Shown: piece after piece, positions 34,393-43,002 of the stretch | Layout: the number at the start of each line of letters is the position of its first letter | Numbering within the stretch: position 1 is the first letter of the stretch | Source: CBDBND01 sp965262665 | GTDB lineage: Bacteria > Pseudomonadota > Alphaproteobacteria > Rhodospirillales > Rhodospirillaceae | Direction: 5' to 3' | NCBI GenBank assembly: GCA_965262665.1 | Contig: CBDHFR010000001.1 | Location: forward strand, 1 to 64,000 | Length of the DNA stretch: 64,000 nt | The notes under the pieces: model-generated | The model's database searches: none | What the model was told of the DNA's origin: nothing | What the model saw: only the letters and a program-made list of their open reading frames with translations | Made by a program: the position numbers and the translations under genes

Positions 34393-36324
34393 GTGAAGAT
34401 CAAACGTAATTTGATTTTGTGGGTGCTCATCCTAATGTTGATCGTGGCCCTGTACAATCTGTTCCAATCGCCCACATCCCGTGCGCCCAGCCGTGAGCTG
34501 TCTTTCACCGAATTCATGGCCTCCGTTGAAGGCAACGAGGTCAGTAGCGTCACCCTTCAAGGCAACAACATAACCGGCATCACCCGGGATGGCAGCCAGT
34601 TCCGCACCTACGCGCCTGATGATCCCTCTTTGGTTACGACGCTTCGCTCCAGCGGTGTCGACATCAAAGCCGAGCCACGCAGCGACAGTGGGACCACCTT
34701 TTGGAGCATTTTGATCTCCTGGTTCCCGATGCTGCTGCTCATCGGCGTGTGGATCTTTTTCATGCGTCAGATGCAGGGAGGCGGCGGCAAAGCCTTCGGT
34801 TTCGGCAAATCACGTGCCAAGCTACTCACCGAGCAGCAAGGGCGCGTCACCTTTGAAGATGTGGCGGGCATAGACGAAGCCAAACAGGAACTGGAAGAGA
34901 TTGTGGAGTTTCTCCGCGACCCGGCCAAATTCCAGCGTCTCGGCGGCAAGATTCCCAAAGGCGTGCTGCTGGTCGGCTCGCCGGGGACCGGCAAAACCTT
35001 GTTGGCACGGTCCATCGCCGGCGAGGCCAATGTACCGTTCTTCACCATCTCCGGCTCCGACTTCGTTGAAATGTTTGTCGGCGTCGGCGCCAGCCGCGTG
35101 CGCGACATGTTCGAGCAAGGCAAAAAGAACGCACCGTGCATCATTTTCATAGACGAAATCGACGCCGTGGGCCGTCATCGGGGTGCCGGTCTCGGCGGTG
35201 GCAACGACGAGCGCGAGCAAACCCTGAACCAGTTGTTGGTTGAGATGGACGGCTTTGAAGCCAACGAGGGCGTTATCCTCATCGCGGCGACCAACAGACC
35301 CGATGTGCTTGATCCCGCTTTGCTGCGCCCAGGCCGCTTTGACCGTCAGGTCGTGGTGCCCAATCCCGACATCATCGGCCGGGAAAAGATTCTCAAGGTT
35401 CACACGCGCCAGACGCCGATCTCACCGGAAGTAGACCTTAAGATCATTGCCCGTGGCACACCCGGCTTCTCCGGCGCCGACTTGGCTAACCTTGTCAACG
35501 AAGCCGCACTGCTTGCCGCGCGTAAGACGCAGCGGGTCATCACCATGCTGGAGTTTGAAGAGGCCAAGGACAAGGTGATGATGGGCGCCGAGCGGCGGTC
35601 CATGGTCATGACCGAGGACGAAAAGAAAATCACCGCCTATCACGAAGCGGGCCACGCCCTCATCATGATGCATGCGGAAGGCCACGATCCATTGCACAAA
35701 GTGACTATCATTCCACGTGGCCGGGCGTTGGGCGTGACCATGTTCCTGCCCGAGCGGGATAAATACAGCCAGTCGATCACAGAACTGAAGGCCATGATTG
35801 CCAGCCTGTTTGGCGGGCGCGTGGCAGAGGAAATGATCTTCGGCGCGAAGAAAGTCACCACCGGGGCGTCAGACGACATCAAACGCGCCACGGAAATCGC
35901 CCGACGCATGGTAACGGAATACGGCTTTTCCAAAAGGCTGGGGCCGCTGCGCTATAACGCCGACCGGGAAGAGGTGTTCCTCGGCCATTCGGTGGCGCAG
36001 CAGAAGAATGTGTCCGATAAGACGGCTGAACTGATCGATCAGGAAGTGCGCCGCTTTGTCGACGAGGGGGAAGCGTCGGCACGGAAGATTCTCGAAGAGC
36101 ATCGTGATGATTTAGAAATCATCGCCAAGGGTCTGCTGGAATACGAAACCCTGTCGCGGCAAGAAATCGACACACTCTTGCGCGGTGAGGCCATCGACAA
36201 GTCGGAAAAACCAACATCACGGCCGCGCTCGCCGGGACGCCGCACATCTGTTCCCACTACCGATTCAGGAGGCGAGGAGCCTGACTCCGGGGGTCTAGAA
36301 CCGGAACCGCAGCCCAACAAGTGA
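34393..36324 (+). CDS. ftsH: ATP-dependent zinc metalloprotease FtsH
   Basis: FtsH degrades misfolded membrane proteins and regulators as a hexamer in the inner membrane. The GTG at 34393 follows AAGGA. Two membrane segments (about residues 8-23 and 103-124) flank a periplasmic domain; the AAA module has Walker A GSPGTGKT (195-202), Walker B IIFIDEID and the SRH region, and the protease has HEAGH (417-421). The Pro/Glu-rich tail after about 605 is usual. At 643 residues it is complete. Upstream is IS1380, so tilS, its common alphaproteobacterial neighbour, has been separated. Confidence 0.97.
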   Translation: MKIKRNLILWVLILMLIVALYNLFQSPTSRAPSRELSFTEFMASVEGNEVSSVTLQGNNITGITRDGSQFRTYAPDDPSLVTTLRSSGVDIKAEPRSDSGTTFWSILISWFPMLLLIGVWIFFMRQMQGGGGKAFGFGKSRAKLLTEQQGRVTFEDVAGIDEAKQELEEIVEFLRDPAKFQRLGGKIPKGVLLVGSPGTGKTLLARSIAGEANVPFFTISGSDFVEMFVGVGASRVRDMFEQGKKNAPCIIFIDEIDAVGRHRGAGLGGGNDEREQTLNQLLVEMDGFEANEGVILIAATNRPDVLDPALLRPGRFDRQVVVPNPDIIGREKILKVHTRQTPISPEVDLKIIARGTPGFSGADLANLVNEAALLAARKTQRVITMLEFEEAKDKVMMGAERRSMVMTEDEKKITAYHEAGHALIMMHAEGHDPLHKVTIIPRGRALGVTMFLPERDKYSQSITELKAMIASLFGGRVAEEMIFGAKKVTTGASDDIKRATEIARRMVTEYGFSKRLGPLRYNADREEVFLGHSVAQQKNVSDKTAELIDQEVRRFVDEGEASARKILEEHRDDLEIIAKGLLEYETLSRQEIDTLLRGEAIDKSEKPTSRPRSPGRRTSVPTTDSGGEEPDSGGLEPEPQPNK

Positions 36325-36533
36325 GCGCATCCGTTTCGGGCCTGCCCGCACCGCAGCAGCTCTAAGCGGTGTCGCCTCAAACTGTGTACCTATTGCGGCG
36401 CGGACTGGTACGTGGTGATCCTGACGAACAGCTGATCAAAACGGAACAGGCCTTTCGCCTATGTGGACGGACTTGCGCGTTTACCGCTGTCGAACTCTTT
36501 TTTCAGAAAAGCGAGTTGAAGTGGGTCTCGGGC

Positions 36534-36613
36534 TGTCGTTCCCGAAAACCTCATCCACCACGAGTTGAACAGGATTCGCGCCTAATTCGAGCGGATGAGG
36601 TTTTCGGAAGACA
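36534..36613. repeat. Palindromic repeat element, diverged centre
   Basis: Arms TGTCGTTCCCGAAAACCTCA (36534-36553) and GAGGTTTTCGGAAGACA (36597-36613) with CATCC and GGATG completing the inner match. The centre differs from both subfamilies. Length is 80 bp. Confidence 0.75.
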
Positions 36614-37088
36614 CAACCCGACATGAAGAAATACGCCGGCCGATCCATAATCGGGCGCATTTTCCCTCCACCTGATCCCGCCCCGGCTAGGTTTTTCTTC
36701 GCCCCCGGCATCACTAAGCTCTGCGCGTGGTGTTTCACCTTGTGGCGCCGCGATACCAATCCACCTTGTCCCGTTTCGGTGGGGCATTTTTCTGCCCGGA
36801 TGCCCGTATTCTCAGGCTACTGACTGATATTCGCGGGCTGTTGCTGTCGGTTCCCTCCCGGGTCGGCGAGCGCGCGCGCCATCTCAGCCTTGCGGATATC
36901 GAGCTTGTCGACCGGGCAATCTGGGACGCGCTCACAGAGGCACCGTCAATCATCTCGCCTCGGGTGAGCGCGATCCTCGTGCTGCCAGTCAGCCATCCAA
37001 CGGCGCCCTCCCTCCAGGAGCTTCCCTTCGGGACTCCTCCTGGACCGAGGACATCGCCGGCTGGCATGGGTTTATCACCAGGGTCGCT

Positions 37089-37120
37089 CACAAACCAGGG
37101 AACGGGTTCCCTGGTTTGTG
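37089..37120. repeat. Perfect 15-bp hairpin
   Basis: CACAAACCAGGGAAC and its exact complement GTTCCCTGGTTTGTG are separated by two bases (GG). No T-run follows on either strand, so it is not a typical intrinsic terminator. It may be a binding site, a processing structure or the fossil of a mobile element end. Confidence 0.8.
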
Positions 37121-37311
37121 TAAATCAGCTCACACACAAAGTTTCTGACACTCACCAACAATCTGATTAAAGGCCTCGTTCGCCGTTCCAAACCGTCGCG
37201 TCATTTCTGGGATCCTTCTTGCGAATCAAAAGGATCAATAGCGATTCAGACTTCTACACTCTTGTCATCCTCAAATTCACCCGATTGCCCTGCCAGAGTC
37301 CAGCCAATCCC

Positions 37312-37340
37312 TTGACTCTCAAGGCTTAAAACCGTACATC
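37312..37340 (+). promoter_or_regulatory. Possible promoter of the ffh-rpsP operon
   Basis: TTGACT at 37312-37317 and TACATC at 37335-37340 are separated by 17 bases, about 150 bases upstream of the ffh start. The -35 is good and the -10 weak. No other candidate is better placed. Confidence 0.35.
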
Positions 37341-37492
37341 TCGGCCGTCTTGGCTGAAAGGTCTGGGCACGGAATTCAAAACCTTTGGGCATCCTGCTCT
37401 TGAGGGGGTCCGCCAGTCCGCGAGGGTTCGCGCACTGGCGCGTTACCGCTTTGGGCTAAAGGATCCCAGCTAAAAGGACACAGATCGGCTTT

Positions 37493-38917
37493 ATGTTCGA
37501 CGGATTGTCGCAAAAGCTGGGTTCGGTATTCGATGCGCTCACCCGCCGCGGTGCGCTCAAGGAAGACGACGTCCGCGCCGCCATGCGCGAAGTACGAGTG
37601 GCCTTGCTGGAAGCGGACGTGGCCCTGCCCGTGGTGAAGGATTTCGTCGAAACCGCGACGGAGAAAGCCGTCGGCGAACAGGTCATCCGCTCGGTCACGC
37701 CGGGACAGATGGTGGTCAAGATCGTCCGCGATTGCATGGTCGACATGCTGACCGGAGACGACGACGCGTCGGCCCAGTTTAATCTCAAAGCCACGCCGCC
37801 GGTGCCATTCCTAATGGTCGGCCTGCAGGGCTCAGGTAAAACCACCACCACCGCCAAGGTCGCCCGTCATCTGCAGAACAAAGAGAAGAAACGGGTGCTG
37901 ATGGCGTCGCTGGACATCTACCGTCCCGCCGCCATGGATCAGCTGGCCACCTTGGGCCAACAGGCCGATGTCATTACCCTGCCCATCGTCGACGGCCAAA
38001 AGCCGGTGGACATCGCCAAGCGGGCCATGGACGAAGGCCGCAAGGGCGGCTTCGATGTGGTGTTGCTGGACACCGCTGGGCGCACCACCATTGATCAACA
38101 ATTAATGGATGAAGTGGCCCAGGTGCGCGACGCGGTTTCCCCGGTTGAAACCTTGCTCGTCGCCGACGCCATGACCGGCCAAGACGCTGTCGCCACGGCC
38201 ACCGCCTTCCATGAAAAGGTTGGCATCACTGGCATTGCCTTGACCCGGGTGGACGGCGATTCCCGCGGCGGCGCAGCCCTGTCCATGCGCGCGGTCACCG
38301 GGGTGCCCATCAAGGTCGTGGGGGTCGGCGAAAAGACCGACGCCCTTGAAGCCTTTCACGCGGAACGCATCGCTGGGCGCATCCTCGGCATGGGCGACGT
38401 GGTCAGCCTGGTGGAAAAGGCGGCCGAGACGGTCGACGAAGCAGAAGCCGAGCACTTGGCCAAACGCATGATGCAAGGCCAGTTCGATCTCAACGATTTG
38501 CTGGCGCAGCTGAGACAGCTGCAAAAGATGGGCGACATGAAAGGAATCCTCGGCATGCTGCCCGGTGGCGGCAAGATGGCCAAACAGCTCAAGCAGTCAG
38601 GCGTGGACCCCAAGATGATCAAACGGCAGGAGGCCATTCTCCTGTCCATGACCCCGAAAGAGCGCACCGCGCCGGCGCTGATTAAAGCCTCGCGCAAGAA
38701 ACGCATCGCCGCCGGCTCGGGCACGTCGGTGCCTGACGTCAACCGTTTGCTCAAACAGCATCAGCAAATGGCGACGGTGATGAAAAAGATGAAGAAACAG
38801 GGCCTGACCGGCCTGCTTTCCGGTGGCGGCATGCCCGGCGCCGGACTTCCAGGAGGACTCTCTGGAGGTGGATTACCCGGTGGCTTGCCACCTGGGGCCC
38901 CGTTCAGGGGGCGCTGA
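37493..38917 (+). CDS. ffh: Signal recognition particle protein Ffh
   Basis: Ffh binds 4.5S RNA and signal sequences and delivers ribosomes to FtsY at the membrane. The N-domain is followed by the G-domain with GLQGSGKTTT, DTAGRTT and TRVDGDSRGGAAL, and a Met-rich M-domain from about residue 320 (MMQGQFDLNDLLAQL, MGDMKGILGMLPG, IKASRKKRIAAGSG). The C-terminus is a Gly/Pro/Leu-rich repeat. At 474 residues it is normal for the family. It is first in the ffh-rpsP-rimM-trmD-rplS cluster. Confidence 0.97.
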   Translation: MFDGLSQKLGSVFDALTRRGALKEDDVRAAMREVRVALLEADVALPVVKDFVETATEKAVGEQVIRSVTPGQMVVKIVRDCMVDMLTGDDDASAQFNLKATPPVPFLMVGLQGSGKTTTTAKVARHLQNKEKKRVLMASLDIYRPAAMDQLATLGQQADVITLPIVDGQKPVDIAKRAMDEGRKGGFDVVLLDTAGRTTIDQQLMDEVAQVRDAVSPVETLLVADAMTGQDAVATATAFHEKVGITGIALTRVDGDSRGGAALSMRAVTGVPIKVVGVGEKTDALEAFHAERIAGRILGMGDVVSLVEKAAETVDEAEAEHLAKRMMQGQFDLNDLLAQLRQLQKMGDMKGILGMLPGGGKMAKQLKQSGVDPKMIKRQEAILLSMTPKERTAPALIKASRKKRIAAGSGTSVPDVNRLLKQHQQMATVMKKMKKQGLTGLLSGGGMPGAGLPGGLSGGGLPGGLPPGAPFRGR

Positions 38918-38946
38918 ACACAGTTGAACCATAAGGAGAAAGACGC

Positions 38947-39579
38947 ATGAGTCTGAGAATTCGTTTAACCCGGGGCGGTGCCAAGAAACGGCCCTTCTAT
39001 CGGATCGTGGTGGCGGACTCCCGCTCACCTCGCGATGGCCGCTTTATCGAAAAACTCGGGACCTACAATCCGTTGCTGCCGAGCGATCACGAAAGCCGGG
39101 TAACCTTTAAGGAAGAACGCATCCGCCACTGGCTGGGCGAGGGTGCCAAGCCGTCGGACCGGGTTCACCGTTTCCTGGCCAAGGCGGGTATCCTCGAAGC
39201 CAAGGCTATTCCGGAGCAGGCCAAACAAGACAAGCCACGCGCCAAAACTCAGGAACGTCTCAAGGAAGCAGAAGAGGTGGCCAAGGCTGCCGCCGAAGCG
39301 GCAACAGCAGAGGCCGCAAAACCAGCTGAGGAAGCACCTGCAGAAGAAGCGCCAGCTGAAGATGCGCCAGCTGAAGATGCGGCACCAGCAGAAGCCACGC
39401 CTGAACCCGCAGCCGAAGAGGTGTCTGCGGACACACCGGCGGAAGAACCAGCAGCTGACGAGCCTGCCGCTGAGCAAGCACCTGCAGAAGACGCTGCGCC
39501 GGAAGAGGCCGCAGCAGAACCGGCAGCAGACTCTGCGGCAAAGGAAGAAACCAAGGAAGAGGAAAAAGCTGAGGGCTAG
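38947..39579 (+). CDS. rpsP: 30S ribosomal protein S16 with long acidic tail
   Basis: S16 binds 16S rRNA early in small-subunit assembly. The core (residues 1 to about 85, MSLRIRLTRGGAKKRPFYRI, DGRFIEKLGTYNPL) is normal and starts at ATG 38947 behind AAGGAG. The remaining about 110 residues are an Ala/Pro/Glu/Asp low-complexity tail built from units such as AEEAPAED. Alphaproteobacterial S16 often has an extension, but this one more than doubles the protein. It ends with TAG; rimM follows after 29 bases. Confidence 0.95.
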   Translation: MSLRIRLTRGGAKKRPFYRIVVADSRSPRDGRFIEKLGTYNPLLPSDHESRVTFKEERIRHWLGEGAKPSDRVHRFLAKAGILEAKAIPEQAKQDKPRAKTQERLKEAEEVAKAAAEAATAEAAKPAEEAPAEEAPAEDAPAEDAAPAEATPEPAAEEVSADTPAEEPAADEPAAEQAPAEDAAPEEAAAEPAADSAAKEETKEEEKAEG

Positions 39580-39608
39580 ACGAGTTCCTCCCTCTCTGGG
39601 CACGCGCC

Positions 39609-40193
39609 ATGGCAGACACAGCCGCCAACGGCAAACAGACACCGGCAGCGCAGGACAGGGTTTGTCTTGGTGTTGTCGCCGGCGCCCGTGGATTGAAGGG
39701 GGAGCTCAGAATCAAGAGTTTCACCGACGTTGCGGCAGATGTCGCTGGCTACGGCCCGGTGGTAACCGATGATGGCCAAACACTGTCGCTCTCAGTGATC
39801 GGGGAAGCCAAGGGGGTGGTTATCGCCCGCACGGACGGTGTCACCGATCGCACGCAAGCGGAGACGTTAAAAGGACAACGGCTTTACGTGGCGCGCGATG
39901 CGCTCCCGGCGACGGATGATGAAGACGAATATTACCATGCCGATCTGATCGGCCTGGATGTGGTGGATGAAACGGACGCGATATGTGGAACGGTCATAGC
40001 CCTTTACAATTTTGGCGGCGGCGACCTGATCGATGTGCGCCAACCCGACGGGCGTACCGTAATGGTGCCGTTCACGGCGGCGACCGTGCCGGTGATCGAC
40101 ACGGCGGCGGGCCGGATCGTAGTGGAGTCATCAGCTCTGACCCAAGGGGACGCCGATCCCGAATCTGCACCGGACGGAGCACCGGAGCCATGA
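39609..40193 (+). CDS. rimM: 16S rRNA processing protein RimM
   Basis: RimM assists maturation of the 30S head, interacting with S19. The N-terminal domain starts VCLGVVAGARGLKGELRIKS and the C-terminal PRC-barrel has YYHADLIGLDVVD and GGGDLIDVRQPDGRTVMVPF. At 194 residues it is slightly long because of an acidic tail. Its stop overlaps the trmD start as ATGA. Confidence 0.95.
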   Translation: MADTAANGKQTPAAQDRVCLGVVAGARGLKGELRIKSFTDVAADVAGYGPVVTDDGQTLSLSVIGEAKGVVIARTDGVTDRTQAETLKGQRLYVARDALPATDDEDEYYHADLIGLDVVDETDAICGTVIALYNFGGGDLIDVRQPDGRTVMVPFTAATVPVIDTAAGRIVVESSALTQGDADPESAPDGAPEP

Positions 40194-40909
40194 GCCAAAG
40201 TGCATCCTACCAGGCAACCGTCCTCACTTTGTTCCCCGACATGTTTCCTGGCCCACTCGGCGCCTCGCTCGCGGGCAAGGCCCTTGCGGACGGCCTGTGG
40301 GGCCTGAAAACAGTAGACATTCGGGACTTTGCGCGCGATAAACACCGCTCCGTCGACGACACCCCGTTTGGGGGTGGCGCCGGCATGGTGATGCGGCCCG
40401 ATGTGATTGACGCCGCGCTCCGCCACGCCCACACCGACGGCCGGCCGCTGATTTATCTCACCCCGCGCGGACGCCTTTTCGATCAGGCTCTCGCCCGGGA
40501 TTTGGCCGCAGGCGATGGTGTGACTTTGTTGTGCGGGCGCTACGAAGGCATTGATCAACGCGTGGTCGATGCCTGGGCCATGGAAGAAGTCAGTCTTGGC
40601 GACTTCGTCCTGTCCGGCGGTGAGGCCGCGGCCGTAGCCATGCTTGATGCGGTGATCCGGTTGTTGTCCGGGGTTATGGGCAGCGCGGAGTCGCTGGCGG
40701 AGGAAAGTTTTGTCGAGGGTCTGTTGGAATACCCTCACTTCACACGGCCCGAAGTTTGGGATGGCCGTCCGGTGCCCGAGATCTTGCGATCCGGTCACCA
40801 CCAAAACATTGAAGCCTGGCGGCGGGACCAGGCCGAAACCATAACCCGCTCGCGGCGGCCTGATTTATGGGATCGGTTTGTCGCCGCAGGGACGAACAAG
40901 AAAGGGTGA
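40190..40909 (+). CDS. trmD: tRNA (guanine-37-N1)-methyltransferase TrmD
   Basis: TrmD methylates G37 next to the anticodon using SAM bound in a SPOUT trefoil knot. I placed the start at ATG 40190 (239 residues); an upstream open frame inside rimM is not part of it. Key segments are TLFPDMFPGPL, DDTPFGGGAGMVM, LLCGRYEGIDQRV and EVSLGDFVLSGGEAAA. It is coupled to rimM and followed by rplS after 4 bases. Confidence 0.96.
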   Translation: MSQSASYQATVLTLFPDMFPGPLGASLAGKALADGLWGLKTVDIRDFARDKHRSVDDTPFGGGAGMVMRPDVIDAALRHAHTDGRPLIYLTPRGRLFDQALARDLAAGDGVTLLCGRYEGIDQRVVDAWAMEEVSLGDFVLSGGEAAAVAMLDAVIRLLSGVMGSAESLAEESFVEGLLEYPHFTRPEVWDGRPVPEILRSGHHQNIEAWRRDQAETITRSRRPDLWDRFVAAGTNKKG

Positions 40910-40913
40910 AACC

Positions 40914-41336
40914 ATGGATACGATCCAGGAACTCGAACAGGAACAGATCGCCAAACTGAGCGACGGCAAAGAGATCCCCGATTTCACACCGGGCGATACG
41001 GTGCGTGTGCACGTCAAAGTGAAAGAAGGTCAGCGCGAACGTGTTCAGGCCTACGAAGGAGTTTGCATTGCGCGCAAGAATGCCGGAGTGAATTCCTCAT
41101 TTACCGTGCGCAAGATTTCCTTTGGTGAAGGCGTGGAACGTGTGTTCCCACTCTATGCCCCCATTATCGACCATATCGAATTGGTGCGGCGAGGCCGGGT
41201 GCGCCGGGCGAAGCTTTACTACCTGCGTGGCCGCCGCGGCCGTTCGGCGCGTATCGCCGAAGATACTGCAGCCGTGCAAAAAGCGCGGGAAGCGGCGAAA
41301 GCTGCAAACGCCGGCGATAATGGCGCTGAGAGCTGA
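40914..41336 (+). CDS. rplS: 50S ribosomal protein L19
   Basis: L19 lies at the subunit interface near the 16S-23S bridge. ATG 40914 follows AAAGGGTGAAACC. The typical GDTVRVHVKVKEGQRERVQA, FTVRKISFGEGVERVFPLY and RRAKLYYLRGRRGRSARI segments are present. A 25-residue Ala-rich helical tail gives 140 residues. It closes the ribosomal part of the operon; leuC follows after 41 bases. Confidence 0.97.
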   Translation: MDTIQELEQEQIAKLSDGKEIPDFTPGDTVRVHVKVKEGQRERVQAYEGVCIARKNAGVNSSFTVRKISFGEGVERVFPLYAPIIDHIELVRRGRVRRAKLYYLRGRRGRSARIAEDTAAVQKAREAAKAANAGDNGAES

Positions 41337-41377
41337 GCGTTCCGTCGTCTGCCAACTAGAGAATTGCGCTTATTGAT

Positions 41378-42793
41378 ATGGCCCAGCCGCGCACCCTGTA
41401 CGATAAATTGTGGGACAGCCATCTCGTCCATCAGGAGGAAGATGGCGGCGCCCTCATCTATATCGATTTACATCTGACTCACGAAGTCACCACACCGCAG
41501 GCCTATGAGGGTCTGCGTTTGACGCAGCGCAAACTACACCGTACCGACAAAACCATTGCCGTGCCCGATCACAACGTGCCGAGCACGCCGGACCGCATGG
41601 AAAAAATCGACGATCCCGAAAGCCGGCTTCAACTGGAAACCCTGAAGCAAAACTGTGAAGACTTCGACGTCGAGTACATCCCCATGGATGATATTCGCCA
41701 AGGCATTGTCCATATCATCGGCCCCGAACAGGGACTGACCCAGCCAGGCAAGACCATTGTCTGCGGTGATAGCCATACCGCCACCCACGGCGCCTTCGGA
41801 GCCCTGGCTTTCGGTATCGGCACGTCGGATGTGGAGCACACCCTGGCCACACAAACCTTGGCCATGCAGAAATCCAAGAACATGCGGGTCAAAGTCGATG
41901 GGCACTTGCCCGTTGGAACAACGTCCAAAGATCTCATTCTCGCCATCATAGGCCGCATGGGGACTGCCGGTGGCACGGGTCATGTCATCGAATACCAAGG
42001 CGAAGCGTTTACCGACCTGTCCATGGAAGGGCGCATGACGGTGTGCAACATGACCATTGAAGGGGGCGCCCGCGCCGGACTGATCGCGCCTGACGAGAAA
42101 ACCTTCGAGTATATAAAAGGCAAACCTAAGGCGCCCAAGGGGGCCCTATGGGAGGCCGCCGTCGCCTATTGGCAGACGCTTAAGTCTGACGCGGACGCGG
42201 TCTTCGACAAGGAAATCGTGCTCGCAGCCGAGGACATTATTCCCCATGTCACTTGGGGTACGTCACCGGAAGACGTTCTACCGATTACCGCTGCTGTCCC
42301 GGCGCCGGAAGACTTTGATGACGTAGATAAACAATCCAGTGCTCGCCGGTCATTGGACTATATGGGCCTGGAGCCGGGCATGCCGTTGGATCAAATCCCA
42401 GTTGATAAAGTGTTCCTCGGATCCTGCACCAATGGGCGCATAGAAGACCTTAGGGCTGCGGCAGACGTCATTAAAGGTCGCAAAGTTGCGGATACCGTTA
42501 CCATGCTGGTGGTTCCAGGATCCGGTTTGGTGAAACAACAGGCCGAAGAGGAAGGGCTGGATCAAGTCTTCCTAGAAGCCGGGGCCGAATGGCGCGAGCC
42601 CAGTTGTTCGATGTGTCTTGGCATGAACCCAGACATTCTCAATCCTGGCGAACGGTGCGCTTCCACCTCCAATCGCAATTTTGAGGGCCGCCAAGGGCGC
42701 GGCGGACGCACCCATTTGCTCAGTCCGGCTATGGCGGCAGCGGCCGCGGTGACCGGACACCTCTGCGACGTGCGAAAGGTGGTGGCTGAATGA
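41378..42793 (+). CDS. leuC: 3-isopropylmalate dehydratase large subunit
   Basis: LeuC with LeuD isomerises 2- to 3-isopropylmalate in leucine synthesis, using a 4Fe-4S cluster. The cluster ligands are in GSCTNGR and CSMCLGMN, and VCGDSHTATHGAFGAL is the active-site loop. At 471 residues it is complete. The leuC stop overlaps the ATG of a small gene that separates it from leuD. Confidence 0.97.
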   Translation: MAQPRTLYDKLWDSHLVHQEEDGGALIYIDLHLTHEVTTPQAYEGLRLTQRKLHRTDKTIAVPDHNVPSTPDRMEKIDDPESRLQLETLKQNCEDFDVEYIPMDDIRQGIVHIIGPEQGLTQPGKTIVCGDSHTATHGAFGALAFGIGTSDVEHTLATQTLAMQKSKNMRVKVDGHLPVGTTSKDLILAIIGRMGTAGGTGHVIEYQGEAFTDLSMEGRMTVCNMTIEGGARAGLIAPDEKTFEYIKGKPKAPKGALWEAAVAYWQTLKSDADAVFDKEIVLAAEDIIPHVTWGTSPEDVLPITAAVPAPEDFDDVDKQSSARRSLDYMGLEPGMPLDQIPVDKVFLGSCTNGRIEDLRAAADVIKGRKVADTVTMLVVPGSGLVKQQAEEEGLDQVFLEAGAEWREPSCSMCLGMNPDILNPGERCASTSNRNFEGRQGRGGRTHLLSPAMAAAAAVTGHLCDVRKVVAE

Positions 42794-42999
42794 ACCAGAT
42801 GCTGGAAAAAGTTTTGGCGGGAACAGGAACGGGTGCAGAGCCCATCCGCGTCGATATCGATGCGCTATGGCGCAAGGCGTCGGAAGAAGGCCAGAAAAAG
42901 CCGTCGAAAGAAAGATTTGATCCTGAGGGCGCGCTCGACGATATGGGTGAATTTGCGGTGATTTCTGCTTGGGCCCGGGGCAAGGGAAAAAGGGGATAA
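42790..42999 (+). CDS. Small protein encoded between leuC and leuD
   Basis: ATG 42790 overlaps the leuC stop (ATGA) and the frame ends 3 bases before leuD, so it is translated as part of the leu operon. The 69-residue product (DIDALWRKASEEGQKKPSKE, PEGALDDMGEFAVISAWARG) is soluble and charged. Close coupling on both sides argues that it is real, perhaps a small partner of the dehydratase, but I do not recognise a family. Confidence 0.65.
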   Translation: MNQMLEKVLAGTGTGAEPIRVDIDALWRKASEEGQKKPSKERFDPEGALDDMGEFAVISAWARGKGKRG

Positions 43000-43002
43000 G
43001 GC

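Larger units (their letters stand above)
36325..37492. other. Long intergenic stretch between ftsH and ffh
   Basis: It holds a palindromic element (36534-36613), a possible phage relic, a perfect hairpin (37089-37120) and the presumed ffh promoter. The plus-strand frame at about 36800-36960 reads LTDIRGLLLSVPSRVGERAR and LSLADIELVDRAIWDALTEA, which resembles the end of phage terminase small subunits of the Nu1 kind, but it lacks a start and a clear end. folP and glmM, which often follow ftsH, are absent. Confidence 0.45.

Noticed and set aside
34187..34396. 69-codon frame between IS1380 and ftsH as a gene
   Set aside because: No ribosome site, unlikely composition, and it overlaps the ftsH ribosome site; not recognisable as tilS.
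34822..35403. 193-codon frame opposite ftsH, and similar antisense frames in accD, folC, trmD, leuC, leuB, asd, rlmN and argG
   Set aside because: All lie fully inside intact conserved genes, have no start signals, and read as low-complexity or His/Arg-rich shadow protein.
39983..40189. trmD start at 39983
   Set aside because: The extension is an out-of-frame reading of rimM; ATG 40190 with ATGA overlap gives the family length.
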